The notes: generated from the sequence alone by a model not told the origin. 6,427 nt of DNA from Natrinema soli (GCF_028618695.1 NZ_JAQIVI010000348.1:1-6427); one strand, 5' to 3'; positions 1-5,736 are shown, counted from the stretch's first letter. Numbers and translations are program-made.

Positions 1-1
1 C

Positions 2-640
2 CTCGCGGCCGAAGTCGCACACGCCGCCGCGACCCGCGTCGCCCAGTTCGGCACCGCCAACGAGTTCGGCGACTGGAACACCGTCCACCACACGTTTACG
101 TACGCCAACGCGGTCCACCAGAGCGCGCGGCGGACGGACGCGGTCGAACTCTACCGCGGCGTCTTCGACGCCGCACTCAACGTCTACCTCGACCGGTTCC
201 TCAACACGCCGCCGACGCCGATCCCCGAACCCGGCGCGAACGAGACCGGACGCGACGCGGCGGCGATCCTCGAGGACCTTCTCGAAACCTTCGACAGGGA
301 GGGCGCAGTGAACGAGGCGGGCCGACTCGTCGCCGAGTACTTCGACTGTGGCGGCGACCCCGCACGCCTGAAGCGAACGCTCGGTCACGGGCTCCTGCGC
401 GAAGACGCCGGCTTCCACACCCTCCAGAACCTCGAGGCGGCGTTCCGCCAGTTCGATCTCGTCGCGAACGCGGCCGAATCGACCACCGGAACCGATCGCG
501 ACCTCGAGCACCGGCGACGAGTACCGTTGATCGCGACCGCCCGCTACATGGCCGCGCACTTCCCGACTCGTCGGCAGGCCGAGCAGACGTTTACGATCGC
601 CGCGCGGCTCAACCGCGGGGAGGCGATCCACGACGAATAG
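2..640 (+). CDS. C-terminal part of an uncharacterised acidic protein (5' end outside window)
   Basis: The frame is open from the left edge to the TAG at 638-640, giving 212 residues without the N-terminus. The GTG at 308 is internal: the frame upstream of it reads as good haloarchaeal protein with GC-rich third positions. Visible landmarks are a His/aromatic patch at residues about 24-37 ([14 protein letters not shown]), a [10 protein letters not shown] stretch at about 65-74, and an EYFDCGGDP segment after the mid-protein linker. There are no membrane segments and the chain is mostly helical in character. From memory it resembles the C-terminal part of large actinobacterial and haloarchaeal proteins annotated with a Rieske 2Fe-2S domain. 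No Rieske Cys/His motif lies in the visible part, so this is weak and no function is assigned. The gene ends 68 bases before tsr3, and a T-rich patch at 679-685 could serve termination. Confidence 0.8.
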   Translation, partial: LAAEVAHAAATRVAQFGTANEFGDWNTVHHTFTYANAVHQSARRTDAVELYRGVFDAALNVYLDRFLNTPPTPIPEPGANETGRDAAAILEDLLETFDREGAVNEAGRLVAEYFDCGGDPARLKRTLGHGLLREDAGFHTLQNLEAAFRQFDLVANAAESTTGTDRDLEHRRRVPLIATARYMAAHFPTRRQAEQTFTIAARLNRGEAIHDE

Positions 641-708
641 GTCCGCCGTCCTCGGCGCTCGCCTCGCGTTCCGGGTTCCTTTTCTCCCAGCTTCACCTAC
701 CCCCTCCC

Positions 709-1212
709 GTGGAGTGTCACGTCTACTACGAGGGCGACGACGACCCCGAGAAGTGTACCGCGCGTCGCCTCGAGAAGTTCGATAAAGCGACCCTCTACCG
801 GTCGATGGGGCAGGTGCCCTACGGGGTCGTCCTCAACCCCCACGCCGAGCGGGCGCTCTCGCCCGCCGACCTCGAGGAGGGGCTAGGAACGCTGGTCACC
901 CTCGATTGCTCGTGGGAATCCGCCGAAGCGGCGTCGTTCGAGATGCGCGGCGTCCACCGGGCGCTCCCGTTCCTCGTCGCCGCGAATCCGATCAACTACG
1001 GGCGGCCGTTTCGGCTGACCACCGTCGAAGCGCTCGCCGGCGCGTGCTGCATCTTCGACGAGCGGGAACGGGCCGAGGACCTGCTCGAGCCGTTCCGCTG
1101 GGGCGAGACCTTTCTGACGCTCAACGAGGAGCCGCTCCGCCGCTACAGCGAGTGTACGGACTCGAGCGAGGTCGTCGCGGTGCAGGAGGACTATCTGGCC
1201 GACGAAGAGTGA
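709..1212 (+). CDS. tsr3: Tsr3-type 16S rRNA aminocarboxypropyltransferase (DUF367)
   Basis: The protein has 167 residues and starts at GTG; no in-frame start codon lies in the few codons upstream. Tsr3 enzymes move the 3-amino-3-carboxypropyl group of S-adenosylmethionine onto a methylated pseudouridine of small-subunit rRNA, in the cytoplasm during ribosome maturation (family knowledge). The N-terminus carries the [13 protein letters not shown] segment (residues 12-24). It is followed by LDCSW at 65-69, [17 protein letters not shown] at 84-100 and the TTVEALAGA helix at 104-112. The C-terminal part has [18 protein letters not shown]. Together these match the SAM-binding SPOUT-like core of the family, and the length is normal for archaeal members. 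The gene is followed 153 bases later by ribosomal protein L40e, a fitting neighbour. GTG with almost no leader space suggests a leaderless or very short 5' UTR. Confidence 0.9.
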   Translation: MECHVYYEGDDDPEKCTARRLEKFDKATLYRSMGQVPYGVVLNPHAERALSPADLEEGLGTLVTLDCSWESAEAASFEMRGVHRALPFLVAANPINYGRPFRLTTVEALAGACCIFDERERAEDLLEPFRWGETFLTLNEEPLRRYSECTDSSEVVAVQEDYLADEE

Positions 1213-1285
1213 TCGAGTAACGGCGTGACGGATCGACGGCGACGATCGGCTTCTCTCCGCAACGCTCAGGGGATGGTTCATCATC

Positions 1286-1303
1286 AGCCGTCCGAGGACG
1301 GTT
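1286..1303. other. Perfect small inverted repeat between tsr3 and rpl40e
   Basis: The arms AGCCGTC (1286-1292) and GACGGTT (1297-1303) can pair as seven base pairs, one of them G-U, around a CGAG tetraloop. It lies 74 bases after the tsr3 stop and upstream of the L40e TATA box. No T-tract follows, so it could be an RNA processing or termination hairpin, or chance. The role is not established. Confidence 0.35.
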
Positions 1304-1337
1304 GTGAGAGACGAGCCCGCCAGTCGGATCACAGCGA

Positions 1338-1343
1338 TTAAAT
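1338..1343 (+). promoter_or_regulatory. TATA box of the L40e gene
   Basis: TTAAAT is centred about 25-26 bases before the ATG at 1366, the spacing expected when a haloarchaeal transcript begins at or next to the start codon. An in-frame ATG at 1342 overlaps this box, so it cannot be the start of a transcript made from it. This supports 1366. Confidence 0.55.
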
Positions 1344-1365
1344 GCACCACGGGCGAAGGCCGGGT

Positions 1366-1515
1366 ATGGCCAGCTTCGACGCCGCTGAGAAACGGACGCT
1401 CGAGAAGATGATCTGCATGCGCTGTAACGCTCGCAACTCCCCGCGAGCCAACCGATGCCGGAAGTGCGGCTACAAGAAGCTTCGCCCCAAGGCGAAGGAA
1501 GCGCGCGCGGCATAA
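1366..1515 (+). CDS. rpl40e: 50S ribosomal protein L40e
   Basis: The protein has 49 residues and is very basic (many Lys and Arg), in contrast to its acidic neighbours. It contains a zinc-ribbon pair of CxxC motifs: C17-x2-C20 in ICMRC and C31-x2-C34 in RCRKC. It continues [15 protein letters not shown], which matches archaeal L40e over its whole length. L40e is a component of the large ribosomal subunit; in eukaryotes the homologue is made as a ubiquitin fusion, whereas archaeal copies stand alone. The start is ATG 1366, giving the [10 protein letters not shown] start I associate with this family. An ATG eight codons upstream would add residues inside the TATA box. A strong hairpin terminator follows at once. 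The neighbour tsr3 also serves the ribosome. Confidence 0.95.
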   Translation: MASFDAAEKRTLEKMICMRCNARNSPRANRCRKCGYKKLRPKAKEARAA

Positions 1516-1529
1516 TCCACCCGACCGCG

Positions 1530-1559
1530 ACGGATCGGCCGGTTCGATCCGTTTTCTTT
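1530..1559 (+). terminator. Hairpin terminator after rpl40e
   Basis: ACGGATCG (1530-1537) and CGATCCGT (1545-1552) form a perfect eight-base-pair stem with a seven-base loop. It runs straight into TTTTCTTT (1552-1559). It starts 15 bases after the L40e stop, on the coding strand, and resembles a textbook intrinsic terminator. Confidence 0.7.
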
Positions 1560-1592
1560 CGGTCTGCTATCGCAGTCGGAGTTACAACATTA

Positions 1593-1613
1593 TCCGAGCA
1601 GCAGACGCTCGGA
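1593..1613 (-). terminator. Hairpin after the MBL-fold hydrolase gene
   Basis: TCCGAGC (1593-1599) and GCTCGGA (1607-1613) form a perfect seven-base-pair stem with a seven-base loop, eight bases beyond the stop of the minus-strand gene. Only a weak T-rich stretch (ATAATGTTGT in the minus-strand direction) follows, so termination activity is likely but less clear than for the L40e hairpin. Confidence 0.5.
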
Positions 1614-1620
1614 ACGGCCG

Positions 1621-2247
1621 CTACTCGTCCGGATACTTCGGCTCCCGCTTTTCGGCTCGCTCGAGCGCCGTCGCCACCACGTCGCGCACGTCGCCGTGGA
1701 AGACGCCGCCGTGGCCCGCGTACATGTGCTCGACGCCAGCAGAGTGACTGCTATCGGGCATGCGCTCGAGGAGGTCTCGGATGCTCTCGATGAGTCGCTC
1801 GCGGGACTGACCGGCCATGTCGGTGCGGCCGAAGCTCCCGTACTCGAACGCGCCGTCGTCGTGGACGACCACGTCGCCGGAGAACAGCGACGAGTCGGAG
1901 ACGAACGAGACGTGGTCGTCGGCGTGCCCCGGCGTGTAGACGACGTCGAAGTCCTCGTCGCCGATCCGGACCGTATCGCCGTCGTCGATTTCGTGCGTCC
2001 GCGTCGGGTGATCGTCGTAGGCGTACACCTCGGGATCGAACGCATCACAGACCGTCTCGAGCTGGGCGACGTGATCGCCGTGCTGGTGGGTCATGACGAC
2101 GGCCTCGAGGTCGTCGGTGTGCTCGCGGATCTCGTCGACGACGCCGTCCATCGCACCGGCGTCGACCAGCGTCGTCCGATCGCCGACGACCAGATAGGCG
2201 TTGCACGTGAACGTCTCCGCGTCCTCGGTGACGTGGTGAACCTCCAT
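1621..2247 (-). CDS. Metallo-beta-lactamase (MBL) fold hydrolase
   Basis: The protein has 208 residues and no signal peptide, so it is probably cytoplasmic. The metal-binding signature THQHGDH lies at 53-59 (H54, H56, D58, H59). The later ligands are H108 in TPGHADDH, D125 in FSGD and H179 in MYAGHGG, so the full two-metal set typical of glyoxalase II-like hydrolases is present. LVDAGA at 27-32 is the usual strand before the active site. The substrate cannot be read from the sequence; thioester or phosphoester hydrolysis is the family range. A start 20 codons upstream (2307) is possible in frame. ATG 2245-2247 is preferred because MEVHHVTEDAETFTCNAYLV begins at the normal family position and the upstream residues look non-conserved. 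Convergent with rpl40e. A T-rich patch (plus-strand 2272-2276) sits near -27 as a weak promoter candidate. Confidence 0.92.
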   Translation of the reverse strand: MEVHHVTEDAETFTCNAYLVVGDRTTLVDAGAMDGVVDEIREHTDDLEAVVMTHQHGDHVAQLETVCDAFDPEVYAYDDHPTRTHEIDDGDTVRIGDEDFDVVYTPGHADDHVSFVSDSSLFSGDVVVHDDGAFEYGSFGRTDMAGQSRERLIESIRDLLERMPDSSHSAGVEHMYAGHGGVFHGDVRDVVATALERAEKREPKYPDE

Positions 2248-2355
2248 ACGGGGACACTCGCGGGCCGACGGCAAAAACGGTGCCCTCGATACCGTCGGAG
2301 CTCCCACCGAAATCCCCTGACGGACGTTATCGTTTCTCGAGCGACAATCGTTCAG

Positions 2356-2386
2356 CAGTAGTTGGTAAGACGATCTCTTTATTCAG
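2356..2386 (-). repeat. Left copy of a 31-base inverted repeat
   Basis: Read on the minus strand, this begins CTGAATAAAGA and ends CTACTG. It matches the plus-strand sequence at 3494-3524 in 25 of 31 positions without gaps; both ends are identical and the six mismatches are in the middle. It lies in the gap between the MBL gene and the SHOCT gene. The two copies face each other in inverted orientation, with CAGTAG at the outer ends. It could be a terminal repeat of a small mobile unit or a shared control element. Confidence 0.6.
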
Positions 2387-2444
2387 AATGTAGTGCGAAA
2401 TTGAGCCGTCCGATTTGGTAACGACACGTGCCTACTGACCAATC

Positions 2445-2470
2445 GCACCTTTCGGTGCATTTTATCCTTT
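2445..2470 (+). other. Hairpin with T-rich tail at the promoter of the SHOCT gene
   Basis: GCACC (2445-2449), loop TTTC, GGTGC (2454-2458), then ATTTTATCCTTT. The tail contains the probable TATA box of the gene at 2490. The structure could end a transcript entering from upstream, or be a binding site overlapping the promoter. Which of these applies cannot be decided from sequence. Confidence 0.4.
2460..2465 (+). promoter_or_regulatory. TATA box of the SHOCT membrane-protein gene
   Basis: TTTTAT is centred about 27 bases before the ATG at 2490, the exact spacing expected for a leaderless haloarchaeal mRNA. This also supports 2490 as the start codon. Confidence 0.55.
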
Positions 2471-2489
2471 TCGCACCCACCTGTTAGAT

Positions 2490-2996
2490 ATGGTCTCCCG
2501 GCACTGGCTGTATTTCGGTGGATTCGTAATTACTGGAATCCTGCTGGTCGGCGCGGGGTTGATGGGAATCGTCGATGGATTATCAGCACTCTCTGGTGGT
2601 GTCCCGGCGAGTGAGGAATTCATGCTGATAACGATGCTCGGAGCAGCGGCTGAATGGGTGCTGATCGTACTCGTCCTCGGAGTCATTACAGCAACGTTTC
2701 TCGCTGCATCGATTGTCTCTGTCCTCCGGACTGCGTCACTCCCTCGTGACGACAGGTTGGTTTCGATCGTTGAATGGCTCGAACGGGAGTACCCGCTTCT
2801 TCGCCGGTTCGATGTCTCCGAAGCGGTCGAACCAACGACCGAAGATCGGCGACGGCAACTCAAGGAGCAGTACGTCGAAGGCGAGATCAGTGACGCCGAA
2901 TTTGAACGGAAGATGGACCAGTTAGTGGATGGTACCAACTCGAAGAGTAGGTCACGGTCTGGAACGACGATCGAAATCGACGAAAACTCACGATAA
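2490..2996 (+). CDS. Membrane protein with C-terminal SHOCT domain
   Basis: The protein has 168 residues. Two hydrophobic segments are visible, at about 6-28 and 45-79; the second is long and could be one long or two short helices. A basic/acidic cytoplasmic tail follows, ending in a SHOCT motif at about 121-147 (RRQLKEQYVEGEISDAEFERKMDQLV), with the typical Leu-Lys, Tyr, Gly-Glu-Ile-Ser and Glu-Phe positions. SHOCT domains are short helical oligomerisation or membrane-associated modules of unknown chemistry (family knowledge). The last 20 residues are polar and low-complexity. Codon use is less GC-rich than in the flanking core genes, and the gene lies inside the segment bracketed by the inverted repeats. 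Start chosen from the TATA box spacing. The job is unknown; its neighbour downstream is a small transcription regulator with its own promoter. Confidence 0.85.
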   Translation: MVSRHWLYFGGFVITGILLVGAGLMGIVDGLSALSGGVPASEEFMLITMLGAAAEWVLIVLVLGVITATFLAASIVSVLRTASLPRDDRLVSIVEWLEREYPLLRRFDVSEAVEPTTEDRRRQLKEQYVEGEISDAEFERKMDQLVDGTNSKSRSRSGTTIEIDENSR

Positions 2997-3099
2997 CTCG
3001 TTGGTCTCTACTGCACGGCAACTACAGATGCGAACTGAACAGAAATCGACCCACCCTACTACTCAGAACAGTTATTCCATCTAAATCTAGGAAGAAGAC

Positions 3100-3105
3100 T
3101 TTATA
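3100..3105 (+). promoter_or_regulatory. TATA box of the winged-helix regulator gene
   Basis: TTTATA is preceded by a purine-rich stretch (3091-3098) in the place of a BRE element. Its centre lies 27-28 bases before the ATG at 3130 but only about 15 before the ATG at 3118. It therefore favours the shorter start for the following gene. Confidence 0.65.
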
Positions 3106-3129
3106 TGAGAATATCCAATGGTAATTCGT

Positions 3130-3444
3130 ATGGGTCAGGTCTATAATGAACTATACGAAGTAGTCTCGAATGTACAGCGTCGGCAACTGTTATTCGCCTT
3201 GCTGGAAGAGAGTCCGAAAACGGATTCACCAGAAGAACTCGATACTCCACCAAATGTTACGAAATTTGAGAAATTAAATAGAATCGAATGCCATCACGTT
3301 CATCTGCCGAAATTAGACGACTACGGGTTTATCAACTGGTTTCCTGAAATGAGCCACATAGAACGAGGACCTAAATTTGACGAAATTGAACCCACATTGG
3401 AATTGCTCGCGGAACATCATAAAGAACTTCCAGAAGGGAAGTGA
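3130..3444 (+). CDS. Small winged-helix transcriptional regulator (DUF7344/ArsR-like, haloarchaeal)
   Basis: The protein has 104 residues from ATG 3130; a second in-frame ATG at 3118 would add four residues but sits too close to the TATA box. The N-terminal part, VYNELYEVVSNVQRRQLLFALLEESP, is the helix-turn-helix entry seen in haloarchaeal ArsR-like regulators. The HHVHLPKLDDYGFINW stretch in the middle is the hallmark recognition helix and wing region of the DUF7344 group. RGPKFDEIEPTLELLAEHHKELPEG forms a C-terminal helix. No metal site or sensor domain is visible, so the ligand is unknown. It is probably a cytoplasmic DNA-binding protein. The gene is unusually AT-rich for this window (many AAA, GAA, ATT codons), which suggests recent transfer or accessory status. 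It sits between the SHOCT gene and the right inverted repeat. Confidence 0.8.
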   Translation: MGQVYNELYEVVSNVQRRQLLFALLEESPKTDSPEELDTPPNVTKFEKLNRIECHHVHLPKLDDYGFINWFPEMSHIERGPKFDEIEPTLELLAEHHKELPEGK

Positions 3445-3493
3445 CCTGCCGGTACTCTCTTCGTCTGTACTTACCGCGATTTTCACGGAAAGT

Positions 3494-3524
3494 CTGAATA
3501 AAGAAACCGTGCTACGATCTACTG
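3494..3524 (+). repeat. Right copy of the 31-base inverted repeat
   Basis: It begins CTGAATAAAGA and ends CTACTG, and is 25 of 31 identical to the reverse complement of 2356-2386. The copy lies 50 bases after the stop of the winged-helix gene, in an AT-rich non-coding gap (3445-3683). The 1169 bases from one repeat end to the other hold exactly two genes. I see no clear target-site duplication outside the repeats. Confidence 0.6.
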
Positions 3525-3683
3525 GTAGTGATACGGGTTATCTCCGAAACAGATCAATTACCACATTCTCAGCAGTCCTTCTTTCAGTGACGGATATACT
3601 GTGAGATCTAGCAGTTACGTTGCAGACACTGAGAGCGCCATTACCGCTGAATTTTTCAATCGGAATCCCGTAGGTAACACCGT

Positions 3684-3878
3684 ATGGGATTCGGGAGCTA
3701 CGACGAATCCGAACAGCAGGATGTCGACGCTGATTTTGACGACGAGGACGCAGTGGCATCGGAAGAGAACAGCCACGACGGAACGATCGAGTTCGAAAAC
3801 GGCGCGTCCAGCGACGAGTTGCTCGACCGACTCAAAGCGATCAAAGACGACGGCGACGGCGACGAAACCGACGGCTGA
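3684..3878 (+). CDS. DUF5786 family small acidic protein
   Basis: The protein has 64 residues and is extremely acidic (runs such as DADFDDEDA and KDDGDGDETDG). It begins MGFGSYDESEQQD and contains the SSDELLDRLKAIKDD helix near the C-terminus, both features I recognise from the haloarchaeal DUF5786 family. No function is established. The length is normal for the family. The stop TGA overlaps the ATG of the DUF99 gene by one base (TGATG), so the two are almost certainly co-transcribed and translationally coupled. The promoter is not obvious; an AT-rich run (TTTTTCAAT, 3652-3660) lies at about -27 and may act as a TATA element. Confidence 0.85.
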   Translation: MGFGSYDESEQQDVDADFDDEDAVASEENSHDGTIEFENGASSDELLDRLKAIKDDGDGDETDG

Positions 3879-4453
3879 TGAAGTCCGGGGTGCGGGCGCT
3901 GGGCATCGCCGAATCGTACCGCGACGACCGGACCGACGGCCGAACCCGAAGTACGCTCGCCGGTGCCGTCGTTCGCGCCGATCGCGCGTTCGATGGGCTC
4001 GCGTACGGCCCCTGTCACGTCGGCGGCACCGACGGCACCGCCGCCGTCATCGACCTGATCGACGAACTCGAGCGGCCGGACGTCCGATACGTCCTGCTCG
4101 GTGCCATCGCCCCCGCCTGGTACAACCTTCTCGATCTGTCGACGATACACCGCGCAGTCGAACGACCGGTACTCGCCGTGACGTTCGAAGCGAGCACCGG
4201 CCTCGAGCCCGGTCTCCGTGACGCGTTTTCCGGAGCCGAACTCGAGGCGCGCCTCGAGAGCTACCGGGCGCTGCCGGAGCGACGCGAACTGTCGGTCAAC
4301 GACGAGACCGTCTACGTCAGGTGCGTGGGGCTCGAGCCCGCTGACGCCGACGAGGTGGTCCGAGCGTTCACGCCCGCAGGCGGCCGCCCGGAGCCGATTC
4401 GAGTCGCGCGGGAGGCGGCTCGAGCGGCTGATTCGTACGCTCGATCCGTTTAG
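3878..4453 (+). CDS. DUF99 (UPF0215) family protein
   Basis: The protein has 191 residues. Family features seen: VRALGIAES at 5-13, a GGTDGTAAVIDLI segment at about 49-61, RYVLLGAIAPAWYNLLDLSTIHRAVERPVLAVTFE in the middle, and a C-terminal helix. DUF99 proteins have an RNase H-like fold related to endonuclease V (family knowledge), so an action on nucleic acid is possible but unproven. Members I recall have acidic residues in the first motif (a GxDD-like pattern). Here it reads GIAES, leaving only E12, so catalytic competence is uncertain. The start overlaps the DUF5786 stop by one base, which fixes ATG 3878. The gene is rich in CTCGAG (six copies), like core genes of this genome. A hairpin follows 19 bases after the stop. 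Confidence 0.85.
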   Translation: MKSGVRALGIAESYRDDRTDGRTRSTLAGAVVRADRAFDGLAYGPCHVGGTDGTAAVIDLIDELERPDVRYVLLGAIAPAWYNLLDLSTIHRAVERPVLAVTFEASTGLEPGLRDAFSGAELEARLESYRALPERRELSVNDETVYVRCVGLEPADADEVVRAFTPAGGRPEPIRVAREAARAADSYARSV

Positions 4454-4472
4454 AAGCCCTCTCCCGAAACGA

Positions 4473-4487
4473 GCTCTCTCAGAGAGC
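4473..4487 (+). terminator. Possible terminator hairpin after DUF99
   Basis: GCTCTCT (4473-4479) and AGAGAGC (4481-4487) are perfect complements around a single base, so in RNA about five or six pairs could form with a small loop. A TTTT run follows at 4500-4503. The position after the DUF5786/DUF99 operon suits a terminator. The wide gap between stem and T-run lowers confidence. Confidence 0.35.
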
Positions 4488-4590
4488 GTGTGATCGTAGT
4501 TTTCCGCCGGTGCGATCGGTTTCGCAGCATCGAGTTCAGAATTCCATAGCCTTCCTACCAAAATTCTTTTCCTCTTCAGGATGGATTTAA

Positions 4591-4801
4591 ATGGTGATGG
4601 ATACTAGTACCGTTCTCCGTTACGTCGGTGTATTTCTCTTCGTCTATCTGGGGGGCCGCAGTTTGGGTCGTTATTTTCACCGGCGGAGAGGACTGGGTTG
4701 GGATAGTTTTCGATCCTGCATATGTATTGATCGTACTCGTCGCGTTAGGGATAGCTGGAGCAGGATACTGGGCCGGTGAGAAAATGGGATTCGGGGAGTG
4801 A
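4591..4801 (+). pseudogene. Small two-helix membrane protein broken by a one-base frameshift
   Basis: From ATG 4591 (or ATG 4597) the first 21 residues, MVMDTSTVLRYVGVFLFVYLG, read as a membrane helix. At the run of six G (4650-4655) this frame turns into basic, Arg-rich nonsense. Skipping one G moves to the next frame and continues AAVWVVIFTGGEDWVGIVFD, then a second clear helix PAYVLIVLVALGIAGAGYW. It ends AGEKMGFGE with TGA at 4799-4801. The joined product is 69 residues with helices at about 8-29 and 43-60. Possible explanations are a real inactivating indel, a base-calling error in the homopolymer, or frameshifting in translation. The second frame alone is open from GTG 4628 (57 residues) and might be used instead. 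I do not recognise the family. Confidence 0.55.
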
Positions 4802-5025
4802 ACGGCGGAATCGGACCGGTCTCATTCGTCTACTCGTTGAGCGATACGTTCTACAGGTGCGGTTGATAGTTGTTCACGACTCACGAACAGTTCCCTGATA
4901 CAGAGATCAAGCGACAGTCGGAAGGAGCGATAGCGGCTCCAAAAATCGATGCTTTCGTCTATTCGCCTCCTCCGAACGGCATCCAAAGGAGAAAGACGTA
5001 GTAGGTGGCCGTTCGAGCCACGACC
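4802..5025. other. Gap without a clear gene
   Basis: I see no RNA gene, repeat or strong promoter here. On the minus strand a frame runs from inside the uracil-DNA glycosylase gene down to a stop at 4822. Its last 45 or so residues (IDFWSRYRSFRLSLDLCIRE and following) look more protein-like than a normal shadow frame. It lacks a good start of its own: only a TTG near 4984 on the minus strand. It may be a gene remnant or chance. Confidence 0.4.
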
Positions 5026-5622
5026 ATGGGAGAGATGGAGGATCTCTGCGTCACGGAGTGCACGCGCTGTCCGGCGCTCGTCGACTCTCGCAGTCGGATC
5101 GTCAACGGTACCGGACCAGACGATGCCGACCTGCTGTTCGTCGGTGAGGGCCCCGGCGCGAAGGAGGACGAGCAGGGCGAACCGTTCGTCGGTCGCAGCG
5201 GCACCGTTCTGGACGACGGGCTCCGAACCGTCGGCCTCGCACGCGAGGACGTCCGCATCAGCAACTGCGTGCGCTGTCGCCCCCCGGAGAATCGCGATCC
5301 GAAAAAGGACGAGCTGGCGAACTGTCGCGGCTACCTCGAGCGGGAGATCGATCGCCTCGATCCCGAGGTAATCGTCACGCTCGGGAAGGTGCCGAGCGAA
5401 CACCTGCTCGAGCGGTCGGTCGCGGTGACCAAGGAAGCGGGCGATCTCGAGGAGATCCGGATCGACGGCGCGCCGCGGCGACTCCTGATCTGTGTACACC
5501 CGGCGGCGACGCTGTACGACCGCAGTCAGGAGGAGACGTTCGAGAACGCTCTCGAGCGGGCGGCGGAACTCGCGGGCGTCGCCGACAGCGAGGGCGGGCA
5601 GTCGCGACTCGACGGCTTTTGA
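5026..5622 (+). CDS. udg: Type-4 (family 4) uracil-DNA glycosylase with Fe-S cluster
   Basis: The protein has 198 residues. Family 4 enzymes remove uracil from DNA, mostly after cytosine deamination, as the first step of base excision repair in the cytoplasm. Motif A reads GEGPGAKEDEQGEPFVGRSG at 40-59. CRPPENRDPKKDELANC at 84-100 is the signature around the cluster. HPAA at 158-161 is the leucine-loop motif that precedes the DNA-intercalating segment. The four 4Fe-4S ligands are C12 and C15 (ECTRC), C84 and C100, with the 16-residue spacing expected for the family. Extra cysteines C8 and C81 are not expected ligands. The start is ATG 5026, because CxxC then falls near residue 13 as in known members. 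A GTG at 5005 would add seven residues and ATG 5035 would remove three. No convincing TATA box is visible upstream. Confidence 0.93.
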   Translation: MGEMEDLCVTECTRCPALVDSRSRIVNGTGPDDADLLFVGEGPGAKEDEQGEPFVGRSGTVLDDGLRTVGLAREDVRISNCVRCRPPENRDPKKDELANCRGYLEREIDRLDPEVIVTLGKVPSEHLLERSVAVTKEAGDLEEIRIDGAPRRLLICVHPAATLYDRSQEETFENALERAAELAGVADSEGGQSRLDGF

Positions 5623-5727
5623 ACTGACGAGCGTACCATCGTCGGGAGGCGTCGATCGATGACCGCAATCGACGGCGAGACGGCGTGCTTCGACGGCTCG
5701 CTGGACGAGGGACGACAGTTCATCGAA

Positions 5728-5736
5728 TATACTATA
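5728..5736 (+). promoter_or_regulatory. TATA-like region before the membrane protein at 5762
   Basis: TATACTATA is centred about 30 bases before ATG 5762 and stands out as an AT-only patch in GC-rich surroundings. The spacing fits a short or absent leader, and supports the ATG over the TTG at 5756. Confidence 0.5.

Noticed and set aside
1273..1286. Minus-strand ATGATGA followed by CTGA, resembling C and D' boxes of a C/D guide RNA
   Set aside because: Only about eight bases separate the two boxes, too short for a guide, and no convincing C' and D boxes follow.
1696..2361. Plus-strand frame of 221 residues opposite the MBL hydrolase
   Set aside because: The minus-strand frame holds the full metal-binding motif set; the plus frame is a Val/Asp/Arg-rich antisense shadow without recognisable motifs.
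3377..3604. Plus-strand frame of 75 residues spanning the end of the regulator gene and the right repeat
   Set aside because: It overlaps the regulator in another frame, has no promoter, and its composition is not protein-like. The repeat inside it encodes LNKETVLRSTG, which might matter only if other copies of the repeat are also in coding frame.
4822..5499. Long minus-strand frame of 225 residues over the uracil-DNA glycosylase gene
   Set aside because: Most of it is the antisense shadow of a clearly real gene in GC-rich DNA; only its last part, in the gap, is reported separately.
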